A stretch of 64,000 nucleotides of DNA from Isoetes taiwanensis (GCA_021234155.1 JAJEKV010000132.1:680001-744000), one strand, 5' to 3'. Numbered from the stretch's first letter, positions 47,876 through 59,887 are shown. The notes: generated by a model not told the origin, from the letters alone. Made by a program: numbers and translations.

Positions 47876-48281
47876 TCAAAACATCAATAGTTTGTTACCA
47901 TAGTTTATTGTTTCTACATTGCAAATACTACGAAGGCATTCATTGCAAACACAACCCTATACTCTAATAATCAACAAGCTTCCACATATATGAAAGTCTC
48001 ACATGATCACTAATGCCTGGCATTGTCATCTCATATATCCACATATGATGTCGCATGTCTAGACAGTGAAATATAAAAAAGAGGTATTTCACTAGCAATA
48101 TACTACTGAAGACACCCGAGCGCCTAATTGGTTTGATAAATTCATCATATCATATTGATGTCTAGAAATAACATATTATATTGTCTAGACTTCCTAAGAC
48201 AAATTGATGTAAATATGTCACATTTCATTGCCTACAATAAAATCGGTCTTATGCCCGGCAACGCCGGGCACCCATTACTAG

Positions 48282-48849
48282 TAAGAAATTATACATAAAA
48301 AGGGAAGGTAATTCCTTATTCCCGAAGGTAATAACATTAGAGTTCAAAGCATATAAGAGTTTAAGCACCAAGGTGCATTTTACATAATTATCATAAAAAG
48401 GTTTAAGGACCGAAGTCCAATATCAAACATCGCAGTGACAAAAAGGTAACACGTGTAGACACAAGAAAACTGGAGAAGTTGGGCCATCAGCAACCCTCTA
48501 TACATGGGCAGGTCACGTACCGCTCACTGGCCTGCACATGTGAATACATCAGTATCCATACATATTATCATTAAGTTGTGGTTGAAGGGACCACCCCCTA
48601 TAAGAAAAGAAAAAGCTATCTACAAGGGAACCTATCATGCCTATGGTTCGCGATTCATTGCGGCATAAGGAATGGCCAAGTTCCCATTATAGCCGAGATG
48701 AACGCAACCTATCAACTACATGCTTTCGAAGTAATTCGCGGTCATGCCAACATTGACAATACACCACGTCCTAGAGAACACGAAGGTGATCTCATCATCG
48801 GTAACTATTGTTAACCACGATGCATCTACCCCTCTACTGCATGATTCTT
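48282..48849 (-). other. 3' untranslated part of the H3 retrotransposon
   Basis: Lies between the Helitron end and the chromodomain end of pol. No domain is recognised; the open stretch after the chromodomain (down to 48716) is probably non-coding tail. Confidence 0.4.
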
Positions 48850-51145
48850 GGCGAATGAAGCCTTCAAGCTTACCGCCGGGTGCGGGGTTGATAGCATCGT
48901 TGATGGTGCGGCCCTGAGATTCCTGCATGAAGTCTGGATAGTGCTTCTCAAGGTCTATCTTCATCATCCACGTAGCATCCTGAACAGGTAAGTGCTTCCA
49001 CTCAACCAAGTCCTTCTGGTCTACTTATAAGCTCGATCAAGAAGAGCTTCAGGCACTATATCTAAATGCTCTTCTGTCATTTCAAGGACGGTGGGTGTAT
49101 CCAAGATCTCGTCTGGATCTGGGGTATGTTGCTTCAGAAGACTCACGTGAAAGACCTTGTGGATCTTCAAGCGGGGTGGCAATTCCAAGCGATATGCCTG
49201 TTCTCCAACACGTTCAATGATCTTGAACGGCCCAGCCCATATGGGTGCCAGCCTTGCAGTTACCAATCTTAAGCTTGGCTTGTTTAATCTTAATCTTGAG
49301 CCAAACTAACTCGCCCACCTGGAAGACTCGTGGGGTCCTGCGCTTATCCATCCAACACTCTTGACGAACATGCTTGCAAGCGACCAATAAGTAGCCACGA
49401 ACCTCTTCAACCAAAGCTTGCATTTCCAAGAGGAGTTGTTGAGAAACCTCCACCTTAGAAACGGGATTATGCCATGTGTCCGGAGTAAGGCATTGATAAC
49501 CATAATTTATCATAAAGGGAGACAATCTAGAAGACTCTTGTTTCATGAGGCAAACTCGACCAAGTAAATATAGTCAGCCCATTGTGATTGCTTACTCCAC
49601 ACATAACTTCGTAGCATATCCTCTATAACGCGATTGGTGCGGCTCTGTCCCCGACCATCCCGTCGAGGATGATATCGTATTCATAGAAAAGCTTGGTTTG
49701 GATGGTGGCAAAGAAATCTTTCGAGAATGCACTTACTTAATTTGGGATTCCCGCCGGATACGATAACTCGTGGCATTCCATGCAATCTGAAGATCTCCTT
49801 TGTAAACTTGAGAAAGCGGTATCGAAGGTCAGATCCGCGGTGTGCGACATGGCAAGAAATGAGCCATTTTCGACAATTTGTCGACCACTACCATCAATGC
49901 ATCATATCCACGGAGAGTACGTGGAAGGCTCACAATGAAATCCATGGTTATCACTTCCCATTTGGCATTGGGCACATCCAGAGGTTGCAATTCTCCTGGA
50001 ATCCTTAATTGCTCAGCCTTGGTTTATTGACACACCTGACACTGCTTAATATACCTGGCAATGTCCTTTTTCATACACGGCCAAAAATAACTGGAGCGGA
50101 TCTTAAAGTAGGTCTTCATGAAACCTTCATGTCCAGCTATAGGGCTGTTGTGTGTATCATGGAGAATAAGCTTATGTACTCCTGAAGTCTCAGGTACACA
50201 CAACTAATCTTTGTAATATAACAAATTGCCCTCTTTCTTATACGAACGGAAAGCCTCACGTTCTTTATCTGTGCGTGCCTCCTTAGCCAAACTATCCCAC
50301 ACTCCACGGAACTCTGGATCTGTGGCCAAGGTCTGGTCTATCTGTTTTCCAAACTCACTAGTGAGTATGGAAATTGCGTTACAATGGGTTCGGGTTACCA
50401 AGGGATGGCGTGACAACGCATCCGCAACCACATTGTGTTTCCCAGGCTTATATATAATTTCAAAATCATACTCCTTCCATCCATTTTCTCTGACGGAGAT
50501 TGAGATTTGGCTGGGTAGAAAGATAACGGAGACTCTGGTGATCCGTATCTTAAAGCGCGGACAACTGCTAATAATTCATGATCATGGGTAGGGTATCGTT
50601 GTTCGGTCTCATTCATCTTCTTCGAATCATAGGCAATAACCCTCCCTTCTTGCATTAGGACTCCGCCGGTAGCAATTTTACTAGCATCCGTTGCTACTAA
50701 CTTTTTCCTTTTCGGGTCCCAAGAGCGTGAGGGGCAGTCTTGACGTCAAAGCATCCTTAAGCTTCTGAAAACTTCCTTGGACCTTTGCTTTCCAGTGTTC
50801 CATCCAATCCTTGACTTTCTCATGCTTTGTAAGGTCGGTGAGAGGGGCTGCAATCTTGGCAAAATCCTTGATAAACTTCCGGTAATATCCTGCCAATCCC
50901 AAGAAACTCTGGACCTCTGAAACATTACCTGGAATGGGCCAATCCTTAACTGCCTCTATCTTTGCTGGATCTGTAGCAATTCCCTCGGCTGAAATCACAT
51001 GCCCCAAATAATCTACCTTTGGTGTGGCAAACTTGCACTTAGAGAACTTTGCATAGAGCTGATGACGTCTTAGCAGTTCCTCGGATATTCTGTCTTCGGT
51101 CTCTTCCAGCTCATCGTTTGTAAGATGGCAAGAATGAATATACAA
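48850..51145 (-). pseudogene. gypsy pol remnant: end of RT, RNase H, integrase, chromodomain
   Basis: In minus order: RT end (HQLYAKFSKCKFATPKVDYL, GHVISAEGIATDPAKIEAVK, FLGLAGYYRKFIKDF; 51145-50681); RNase H (VIAYDSKKMNETEQRYPTHD, HELLAVVRALRYG, then VADALSRHP); a decayed integrase zinc finger and core (50200-49550); SPFMINYGYQCLTPDTW, RRTPRVFQVGELVWLKI; C-terminal domain (WAGPFKIIERVGEQAYRLEL, LKIHKVFHVSLLKQHTPDPD); and the end of a chromodomain (LVEWKHLPVQDATWMMKIDL, EKHYPDF). This is the chromovirus order. The RT before the LYAKFSKC region, including the catalytic YxDD, is missing, and frames are broken repeatedly. Inactive. Confidence 0.88.
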
Positions 51146-51345
51146 TACTGAACGATTTCTTATACTTCAAACTCTAAAAGAAAAAGACAAGTATCGTAGA
51201 GAGAAGACAATTGAATTGTACTCAACGGTACATTAATAAACATAAGAAAATAGCACATACATATATTATATGATGGCTTATTGGAAAATGCCAATCAACG
51301 ATTATATTTACACGTAATACAAAATTTGTAATTGTAAAAAGATAT
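51146..51345. other. junction between ORF2 and truncated pol
   Basis: 200 bases of A/T-rich sequence with no homology to protease or RT. Here the first half of pol should begin; it marks an ancient deletion or recombination breakpoint. Confidence 0.45.
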
Positions 51346-52700
51346 CTAAGAACTAGGTTCCTCATTTTCATCCATAGGCTGAGGAGGTGGCCGGTAGCGC
51401 ATCAAGGTGGTGCTGGGACTAGCAGAGAGGGCGGCTCGAGCTGCTGCTTCCGGTAGTAGGCAAGTGGCCAAGGGTGCTGCCACAAGGAGTCGCATACTAG
51501 CGCAGCCCGCCACGTCCCCCAATGCCACGATAGCCAAATCTCGTCGGACCAAGGTGATAGTGATGGCATGATAGTCAATCTTCTTATGGCCCGCCAAGGT
51601 GGATAACGCACGGAGCGCCCACCAAGATGCTTCAGAAGAAGACCCCAAGTTCTTGGAGAAGAACAAGACCTCACCTTGCCGGAAGGCTAAAAGGAAGAAT
51701 CGGGTCAAATGGTTGCCCATTGCCCTAATTCGCGGATCCCTGGAGGTCTCTGCTATCTTTTCCAAGTTGACAGGGATCTTCTCCTGCTCTGCTTCCTCTT
51801 TGTCATCCCGAAGACTCATCTTGGTGTCCCAAAGATCTTCTTCCTCTTGATCCACCTCTCCCATGGTGATCTGTAATGGCTGAACTGCAGGAGGAGAGTG
51901 CATGTGAGCCGCAAACTGCTCCTTGGGAGGTTGGGGCGCATCAGTCAATAGGAACTGCCGAAGAGACAAAAGGGTCTCAACGGGCTCTAGCTCTTCTGGC
52001 CGAAATACTAACAAGTTCTCGATTTGTGGCAGATGCACAACAGGTGTAAAGTCGAGGAAGTCATCCTGGCAGTACTCCGCAAGGTCATAGAGGACCTCTA
52101 TCTTTCGGCGGCCCCGCATATCAGCAATGACGCAATAAGCCCACATAATGTCCTCGAGGATAAGATACTCTTGGTTGTTCAAGAGTATGGTAGGGAGGAG
52201 GTTTAGCCCTTCGAGCTTGAGGGCTTTATCTCGACCTGCCGGTGGTTCGGTGGCTAGCTCCTTCCACCATGCAAAATCCTGCTCGTCGACGACTTCATCG
52301 TCCTCCGGGTCAGGGGGTACTGGTGTAGAAGACTGTTCTGCGGCTATCTGCTCATCCTCTATGTACTGGTCCATGATGATGGCCAGCGCAAATCGAGCCT
52401 CAAAGCAGAGTTCCCGATCTATAGTGATGATAGGAAGGTCGGTCCCTCTCCTCCTAATGCCCTTGATGACGTTCCGGGCGTGGTCATCACCTCCCAACAT
52501 CTCGAGTCTTCATTGAAGACACAAGCAGGCACGATCTCCTCACAGTAAAACTGAAGAAAAGCAGTGTAGTCGGGGTGCGCGTGCATGTTGTGGATGAGAT
52601 CCACTTGCTAGAGCAGATGAGGACAAAGAACATCAAAGGGAACCGCGGGGTCCCAGTGCTCACCATCTAGGTACCACTGTTGTAGGGTTGGGCGAGCCAT
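51346..52700 (-). pseudogene. ORF2 of the H3 module, copy B: unknown protein, nearly intact
   Basis: It starts at the ATG at 52700 (MARPTLQQWYLDGEHWDPAV). A single TAG near 52608 and one frame change near 52500 break it; from 52500 it is open for 384 codons to 51346. Visible parts: HPDYTAFLQFYCEEIVPACV, LGGDDHARNVIKGIRRRG, ARFALAIIMDQYIEDEQIAA, a negatively charged stretch (PDPEDDEVVDEQDFAWWKEL), LEDIMWAYCVIADMRGRRKI, VLYDLAEYCQDDFLDFTPV, an acidic linker with QEEEDLWDTK, GNHLTRFFLLAFRQGEVLFF, and an Ala/Pro-rich end. There is no match to gag, protease or polymerase signatures I know, and no Cys/His motif. It is conserved in order with copy A. Role unknown; it occupies the place where gag and protease are expected. 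Confidence 0.75.
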
Positions 52701-52964
52701 GACGAACAAAGAGCAAGGGAGGAGGAGGAAGGCGCTGAAGGCAGAAATAAAAATGAAACCCTAATAGGCCAAAAAGTGACTATACTTTTTGGCACGTCTT
52801 CCTAGGTCATTAAAAAAATATTATTTACTTAATAATTTACATTTAAATGTACACCAAATGGCAAAAAGGACACGATTTTGAGTTTATAGCCTCAAAAAAA
52901 AATATTTTACATAGGTATAGATCACAAATTTTTTTTTACAATAGAACAAAGAAAGTTCCAACAG

Positions 52965-54197
52965 TCAGCGAAATTCCCCTCGGATCCTTCTTGCGAGCTG
53001 GATATCCTTGGGCATTATGGTAACCCTTTTGGCATGAATGGCGCACAGGTTGGCGTCGCTAAAAATCTCAATGAGGTAGGCCTCGGCAGCTTCCTGGAGT
53101 GCGAGTATAGCAAAAGCCTGAAACCTCAGGTCGGTCTTGAAGTCTTGGGCAATTTCCCGGACAAGCCACTGAAAAGGTAGCCGGCGTATCAATGGCTCAG
53201 TAGCCACTGAAGCGCTACTGTGCCCGGTCGGAACCTATGGGGCTTCCTTGGCTTGATAGTTGACTTAAGCAATGGCAAGGACTTCCCGCCAGTCGAGGGA
53301 TGTTTCGCCCTTTGCACTATCTGTTCACGACGCTGCGCCGACGTTTTCTTGCCAATTGCAGCATCCTTCTGCAGTCGGGTCTTGTAACCGACACCTCCCC
53401 TTGTGGGCTTCGTAAGCTTCCTCTTCCTGTTACCCCATCTTCCCTCTGTTTCTTGCACAGCATGTTGGTCTCCTTCCTGAACCACAGGTTGATCTCCCTG
53501 CTGAACAACAGTTTGATCCGCGCCCTGCTGTGTTCGGGCAACCTCCTATGCTCTACGGACCCTCTCTCTCTCAGCATCCCGGGCCTCTTTGTCCTGGCGC
53601 ACTTGTATTCGCCTTGCAATCTCCGTATGGTACCGTGCCGGGTGAGCTCGCATGTCAGCTTGCACAAGGTCCATGCGGTCCTGGGTGAAGCTAGGTGGAA
53701 CATTTTCGAAGATAAAGCTATATAGTTCTTCATTCCAAAAGAAAGGGAGAAGATTGTAATGGTCCCTGTACATAAGCACATGGCCTTTACCAAGGTAATA
53801 AAATTGGCTAGCCCGCTCTTCTGGTAGGCCACTAGCTATTTGCTGGAGGTCCTCTATCCTAGCAAGGTGCAAAATCCGTTGGGCCTCCGTCCGGATAAGC
53901 TCTACGGGATCCTCCTCTGGGCTGGCTAGCGGATAGAACTTAACAATGGCCCAAGCTTGATCAGGCTGCTCCACAAGAGTGTAAGGTTGGTGCAGCATTC
54001 AGCTTCATGAGGAAGCGTTCATTGAAATGGAAGATTGGGTAGGGGATTCTACGGCTCTCAGTGAAATGGGTCACGAGCAGGTCTAAAACAATGTCGATCA
54101 TGGGGCTATCGTCAGAGAGATGGTCTACTAGGACGCTATACAGCTGGAAGACATTCGCCTTCTTTAGGTCCACGGTGAGCTTGAAGCGCGGCATCAT
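52965..54197 (-). pseudogene. ORF1 of the H3 module, copy B: N-terminal domain fused to histone H3
   Basis: First ATG at 54197 (MMPRFKLTVDLKKANVFQLY). N-terminal domain: PMIDIVLDLLVTHF, IPYPIFHFNERFLMKLN, frame change near 53985, YTLVEQPDQAWAIVKFYPLA, FYYLGKGHVLMYRDHYNLLP, FTQDRMDLVQADM, then a charged helix (RRIQVRQDKEARDAERERVR). One TAG (53546-53548) follows; the same frame goes on through a Gln-rich linker, a basic stretch (GNRKRKLTKPTRGGVGYKTR) and an H3 tail remnant (AKHPSTGGKS) into [14 protein letters not shown] net loss of about 19 nt removes most of alpha-N and shifts the frame. The fold continues [69 protein letters not shown], stop at 52965. R69 is Trp; K79, C110, H113, K115, K122 and R83 are kept. 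It is the first ORF after the primer-binding site. Clearly a canonical-H3-derived domain; its function in the element is unknown. Confidence 0.9.
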
Positions 54198-54844
54198 GGC
54201 ACTAGCGCATACAAGTGGCAAGGAAATGGGCGCCTAGCGTAGGGTAGGTGGCGTTAGGGTCAGAAAGGAGACGCTAGGCGGTTAAGGTAGCAACATGGTA
54301 GCATGCAAGGTCAGCTATGGCGGCAGGCGAGCTCTACTCCGGCGGCTATGGCGGCAAGAAGTCGTCTCAAAAAGCACACTTTTCAAAAAAAGTAACACAA
54401 ATTTGAATCTACTTTTTAACTTTTTTTTTGAAAAGTTTTCAAAATAATTTAAAAAAAAAAAAAAAAAAAAAACGGACACGTATTTTTATACGCGGGACCG
54501 TATGGGGCCCCTAACTTTTCGAGAAAAACACTCCATCCGATAGCAGCGCCCCTTTTGCTTTTTCGCCCTCGGGTAACGTGCCCCCTAGGGTATTTGAAAG
54601 GTGCCCGATCCATTGGAACCATTTTCGCCTTCATCCGAGCTACCTACAAAACGTTATGGCCCTTCCAAACTTGGGTCCTCCAGTCGCCCTAAACTTCTTA
54701 AAACTTACAATTTATTACATCAACCTAGCACAAAACCAAACATCGAAGAGTTAAACAGTCCAACTAGCTTAAACTCCCACCTAACTACCGACTAACGAGT
54801 TAAGGGTTTGGTCAGTGCTATGATTTCGGGCAACCAAAATCACG
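54198..54844 (-). other. 5' leader of the H3 retrotransposon
   Basis: Non-coding leader between the primer-binding site and ORF1 (minus sense), with a poly(A)/poly(T) run near 54452-54472 and repeated GGCGGCTATGGCGGC-type motifs near 54315-54356. No uORF of note. Confidence 0.55.
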
Positions 54845-54856
54845 GCTCTGATACCA
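54845..54856 (-). other. primer-binding site (initiator tRNA-Met)
   Basis: On the minus strand TGGTATCAGAGC lies one base after the 5' LTR end (CGTCACA). It is complementary to the 3' end of plant initiator tRNA-Met, which primes minus-strand cDNA synthesis. Confidence 0.92.
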
Positions 54857-54857
54857 C

Positions 54858-55903
54858 TGTGACGCTCCCTGAACATATACGGCACTCGTACGTATACATA
54901 CGGGGACTTTCCCCTCCCATGGCAACCAACTCGCCATGAGCAGGGCCCTCCGTCTAACTCGGACCATCTATGGAAAGATGCCCGGGTGAAGGACACAGAG
55001 GTGTCATTCGGCCCACGCCTTCAATGGGGCTCCTATGTCGCGGAAGCGTGCATACAAGATTAGCATACAGCATAATCATATCATAAATAACCACCACGAA
55101 GGGTGGCACATCTATCCAACTGATAATAGCAGAGAAGATGCATTTGATACTAGAGAAAACACCCCAAAACCCATGGTTCTACCCTGGCTCAGATTCCAGT
55201 GAGGATCGACTAACGGCTAGATCTCAAGAGATCAACAGACCGAATCTTGGCATGGCGTTGGCTGGCATAGAACATCGGCTAGGGTTGTCCGCTCCATCCG
55301 CCCCTCCTGTGCACACTTTGCAGATGAGCTGAATCAAGCTATGGCATCATTGTAGCCTTCCAGAGACGCAATCCCAAGGCATCACCCTTCGGGACTACTC
55401 CCGGGTTACATCTCCCCGGGTCCGATGAGGCAGGTCAGGGAAGTGTCCCTTTCCAGAGTCGCAGTGATTCCATGGGTGAGCTAGAGAATACGTGCCGCAT
55501 CAGCGACCCCCGCATCCGTACCCGACCTACTCCCCTAAATCTACACAAAGTACAGGGTGATCACACAACTGTACCCAGGGAGTGTCAGACCCATACCCGG
55601 CCTAGTTCACTGGCCGGCTATTAGGCCTAGCTCACTGAAGGAGTCCCCATAGCCTTTTATGCGCAGGCGAGACCCCACCCCACACATCATCACCACGGCT
55701 CCTTGTCTGGTGCTTCAATCAAGCCATAGATTCCACAGCTCGGTGGGATCTTGTGCACAGGCCGCAATAATTGGGAATTAAGGGAACTGCTAGGAGCATA
55801 CTAAGAGAAGGCACAGAGGTCTCTACCCTCCCTTTAATCCCTGCTTTAGGGAAGGCTAATAGAGATACTACCATAGATTCATCCATCCATACATAACAAA
55901 GCA
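54858..55903 (-). repeat. 5' LTR of the H3 retrotransposon, inner part
   Basis: Matches 42990-44030 of the other LTR from TGTGACGCTCC to ACATAACAAAGCA, where a 6.5-kb insert begins. The match resumes at 62391 (TAATCCATAATTG). Confidence 0.9.
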
Positions 55904-57776
55904 CTAGAAACGTGTGCCCGGCGATGCCGTGCATTAGTCGTGAATGTGTGGAATGAGTCATAAAATAAATAAAATACTATCTCCATCATATAAAATTGTG
56001 GAAGTGAGAGAAAAGATGAGCTGTACAGGGGGAAAAAAATCCACGTCAGCAAGCTAGATTAGAATGGAGGGCTAAGATTTCTTTAGAGAAAACAGGGCAA
56101 TTTAGTGCCTTCCTATGCACGGGATCCTGCCTTCAGCACTTGATTGTGCAATTCTTAAGGTGCTATAGGCTTGCTGGAGTAGTGCGGTAGGCGCTTGGTT
56201 CAATTTCGAAGCATTGATGCGGAATTTCTGGTTTCAATTTTGAAGAATTTGAGGGGTTTTTGCAGAAACTATCGTCGCCCCTGAACCAGCCAAGGCAGTT
56301 ATTTGGGGCAGTTCCCTATCTTCCCCTGCTGATTGCCACAGAGGGTCCCGTCTTGATCTTCAATTGGGTTCTTTACCGGATCAGATTGGGCTTGATCTGG
56401 ACAATTTTTTGAAAGCTTTTCTTGATCCATACTGTTTTCCGGAGCTTTTGGTTCGTCTTCTGCACAAATCTCCGGCGCCCATTTGGATTCATAATTCCGT
56501 CGGCCAAAAACTGGCAGCTCTGTGAGCAGAGTACCCAACCCCTTCGTACCAGTAAAGGCTCCAGGAAGTGAGGCGATGCCATATAAATACAGGTACATTC
56601 TTCGGCTAATTCCTAGGTTAGTGAATCTACCTATTTAGCTTAAGTGTAGCTTTAATTCTTTCACATCGCCAAGCTTGAAAGCTAGCGCTTAGCCTGTTAT
56701 CATTCGAATTCTGTTCACAAACTCTGTTAAACTTAAAAAAAAATCCAGTAAACCGCACGAAAAACCCTGAGTCAAAGATCGAATTTACAAATCGATCCTT
56801 GAAAGATGGGTTTGGGCTTTGTTTCGGCAACGTATTCCTACAGCTAAAATTATTTTTTAAGGTTTTGAATAAAGCAGCTGCGGTTTACGATTTTGTGGAT
56901 TAGGTAGGCAGAGGACGTTCTAGCTTATTAGCTTTTTCCCTGTTTGCCTAGCAATGGCTTCGGCTGCTGTGTTCTCTGCTTTGTGCATGGTCTAACAAGG
57001 TGGATTTTGAAGGCCGCCGCTGCAGCAGGTGTCGGATAATGGGTGTTGGAAATAAAAACATGACCGAAGACCAAAGTCATCTCTGGCATGCAGCATATTG
57101 TAAACTTCTGCTTGAATTAGAGAGGTGAGCTATGACAGTTTGTCCCATTCGCGTTCATGCCTGTCAGAAGAGACTTTTGTCAGAGGCCTGCTAACAGCAA
57201 AAGTGAATATGGCATAGCTCGTCATATTATCCGGAAGAATCCAACAAATTTAAAAAATGATATCACAAAAGTTTGTATGACATCAATTGCTAAACGCCAT
57301 TCTAATAAAGGCAACATGACATGCTGTTTAGATACTCTCTTAATTTCTACAATCTTGCTATAGTGACTACTTACTACAGTAAATGAAAAAAGAATGTTCT
57401 ACCATGGTGAGCAGAATTCTACAGCAGAATTATCCGCAATAGAATGGCCTCGATTTCAGAGCAGACTAATTTTGGGAAACTATAGTTTGGCCTTAGCCTT
57501 CAGATGCAGCATGAATTTTGCAGTGGAGTAGAAGCTCTATGTTTGAATTTGTCGTTGTACAAACTTTTTGGAAAATCCCCTTAAATATTAAAGATGCAAT
57601 AGAGTTCGATCCAAATAGTGTTCCAAATAGATAAGTTTGTGTTTCTGAGCCTTGATGTTTTATCTGCCTTTGGAAAGAAAAAGAAAAAAGAATCTACATA
57701 CATTAAGGTAAATCAAAGCAAAACTAGATATTATTGTTCAAAATTCAAAGTCTCGTAAAAAACCCTTCGAACTATA

Positions 57777-57795
57777 GCGGCGGCAACGCCGCCGC
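57777..57795 (+). other. GC hairpin resembling a Helitron 3' end
   Basis: GCGGCGGC-AAC-GCCGCCGC, a perfect 8-bp stem with the same AAC loop as the Helitron end at 48253. The bases after it (AAAATCAACTTGTAG) lack a clear CTRR, so it may be a diverged or unrelated end. Confidence 0.4.
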
Positions 57796-58117
57796 AAAAT
57801 CAACTTGTAGATGTAATTATATCCCGATATCAAATGAATGAAGGGCATTGTGTGTATGCACATGGCATGCATACAATGGAACACGCATGAGAAGAAAGAG
57901 GGGTAGGAGGGAGGGACCTTAGCATATTTTCTAAACCCATTGTAACATCCTTAATCAACAATAAGATTGTAGCATAAGCCAAGTTGATCGTCATATTTTT
58001 ATTTCTCTCAAAAATAATTAACCGAATCATTTAAGCATCAAATTTTGTATATCAAAAATGTTATGCACATATACGTATCTACAACTTTAAAATTCTTTGG
58101 GTACATGGAGGGCACAT

Positions 58118-58946
58118 GGTGAGAGCACATGTAGGGTATGTGTTCACTTGGGTAGGGGGCATTGAAATTGGTCAATAATAAATGGGTTCAACAAATGTAG
58201 TATAAATTGTTAGTCTCATCTATTTCAAATTTCTAAACACTGCCATGAAATCACATTACAGAGAATGGCAATTTTACACAAAGTAATTCTTAACTCACCT
58301 CTTTCCCCAAGAAGCAAGTCAAAACTATTACTAATTTCCGTAAACCTTGTCTCCAACAAATATTAAGAATGACATTGTGGGGGAATTCATGCTTAAGCGA
58401 GGCATATGTTGAAACATTTGAAAGCCTACAAATCATCCAAGTAATTTCACAATGCAATGGGAGATCAATCAGCTATGAGAATCTCTAAAGTATGAAAGCT
58501 CTGTATTTTAGCATGCTTCATCCTATAATCTATATTTGAATCTTTGGTGAGAGCACATGTAGGGTATGTGTTCGCTTGGGTAGTGATAAAAGATTAGGTA
58601 GGGAACATTGAAATTGGTCAATAATAAATGTGTTCAACAAATGTAGTATAAATTGTTATCTCATCTATTTCAAATTTCTAAACACTGCCATGAAATCACA
58701 TTACAGAGAATGGCAATTTTACACAAAGTAATTCTTAAATCACCTCTTTCCCCAAGAAGCAAGTCAAAACTATTACTAATTTCTGTAAACCTTGTCTCCA
58801 ACAAATATTAAGAATGACATTGTGGGGGAATTCATGCTTAAGCAAGGCATATGTTGAAACATTTGAAAGCCTACAAATCATCCAAGTAATTTCACAATGC
58901 AATGGGAGATCAATCAACTATGAGAATCTCTAAAGTATGAAAGCTC
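58118..58946. repeat. direct duplication of about 390 bp
   Basis: GGTGAGAGCACATGTAGGG through ATCTCTAAAGTATGAAAGCTC occurs at about 58118-58503 and again at 58547-58946, with few differences. Inside the Helitron-like insert; no coding capacity. Confidence 0.8.
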
Positions 58947-59716
58947 AGAGCTTTTTCAACAAAATCGCTTAGCTCTAGATTAATAGAAAGGATGTGTCGA
59001 GGCTGCCACTTGCAAATAACAAAAATGGATGCACCTACTTAGACATTTTAAAAATCTGTTTCTTGCTCACAGGTTTTCCCATTTTAACTTTCTAGAAGAA
59101 TCGAAGAAAGTAACACTAAACAACTTATGTTGTCTACAATATCAACATAATGTTAGACCTTGCATCAATTGCAACATTCAGCTATTGTAATCCCCGTGAG
59201 GTGACAAACTTTTTATTTAATTCTGGATGACGTAGAGGCCCTTTGGTAGCTGCATTATTGCATTTTTCAAGAGGTTAGACAACAATGTTCATCCCCAGAG
59301 AAAAGAAAAGTTGACAAATTAATAATAAGTAATAATAACATGTACAATATCTAAAATATACACTTGCCTACATGAACGAAATTTAATGACAAAGATGGTT
59401 GAGATGTTGTACAATGCCTTTTATGGTCGTTTCGCACTTCAAATGATGCTAGTACTTGCAGGAGACATTTGAACAAATGGTGAAGGATTCCAACAAAAAA
59501 TGAGAATGGATGTGCCTTTCTATCTGTCAAAATGACCAAGCGCTATGACTCCTTAAGTTCTTGTTCCATTGTCTGTGCATCAAGCAAAGCACGCGTACCA
59601 TTGATCCGAATGAATGCTGCTTGTTTCAAGTGATCGATTAAATGCAGCCATCAAGCCCAAAGTCATATTAGCTTCAAAAATTACACATCCAAGGCACGTG
59701 GCATGACGTAAAAATA

Positions 59717-59887
<171 letters not shown>

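Larger units (their letters stand above)
44547..48281 (+). mobile_element. Helitron-like insert with gene fragments (5' end not fixed)
   Basis: The 3' end is diagnostic: hairpin GCCCGGC-AAC-GCCGGGC (48253-48269), eight bases, CTAG (48278-48281), then T. Helitrons end with such a hairpin plus CTRR and insert between A and T. The 5' TC start could not be placed; it lies somewhere after the polypurine tract. There is no RepHel gene. The content looks like non-autonomous cargo: exon-like stretches with TTTGCAG-type acceptors, and two internal tandem duplications. Nearly the same 3' end occurs inverted at 55904. Confidence 0.75.

Noticed and set aside
52148-52516. 122-codon plus-strand frame, Ser-rich
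   Set aside because: Antisense shadow of ORF2 copy B.
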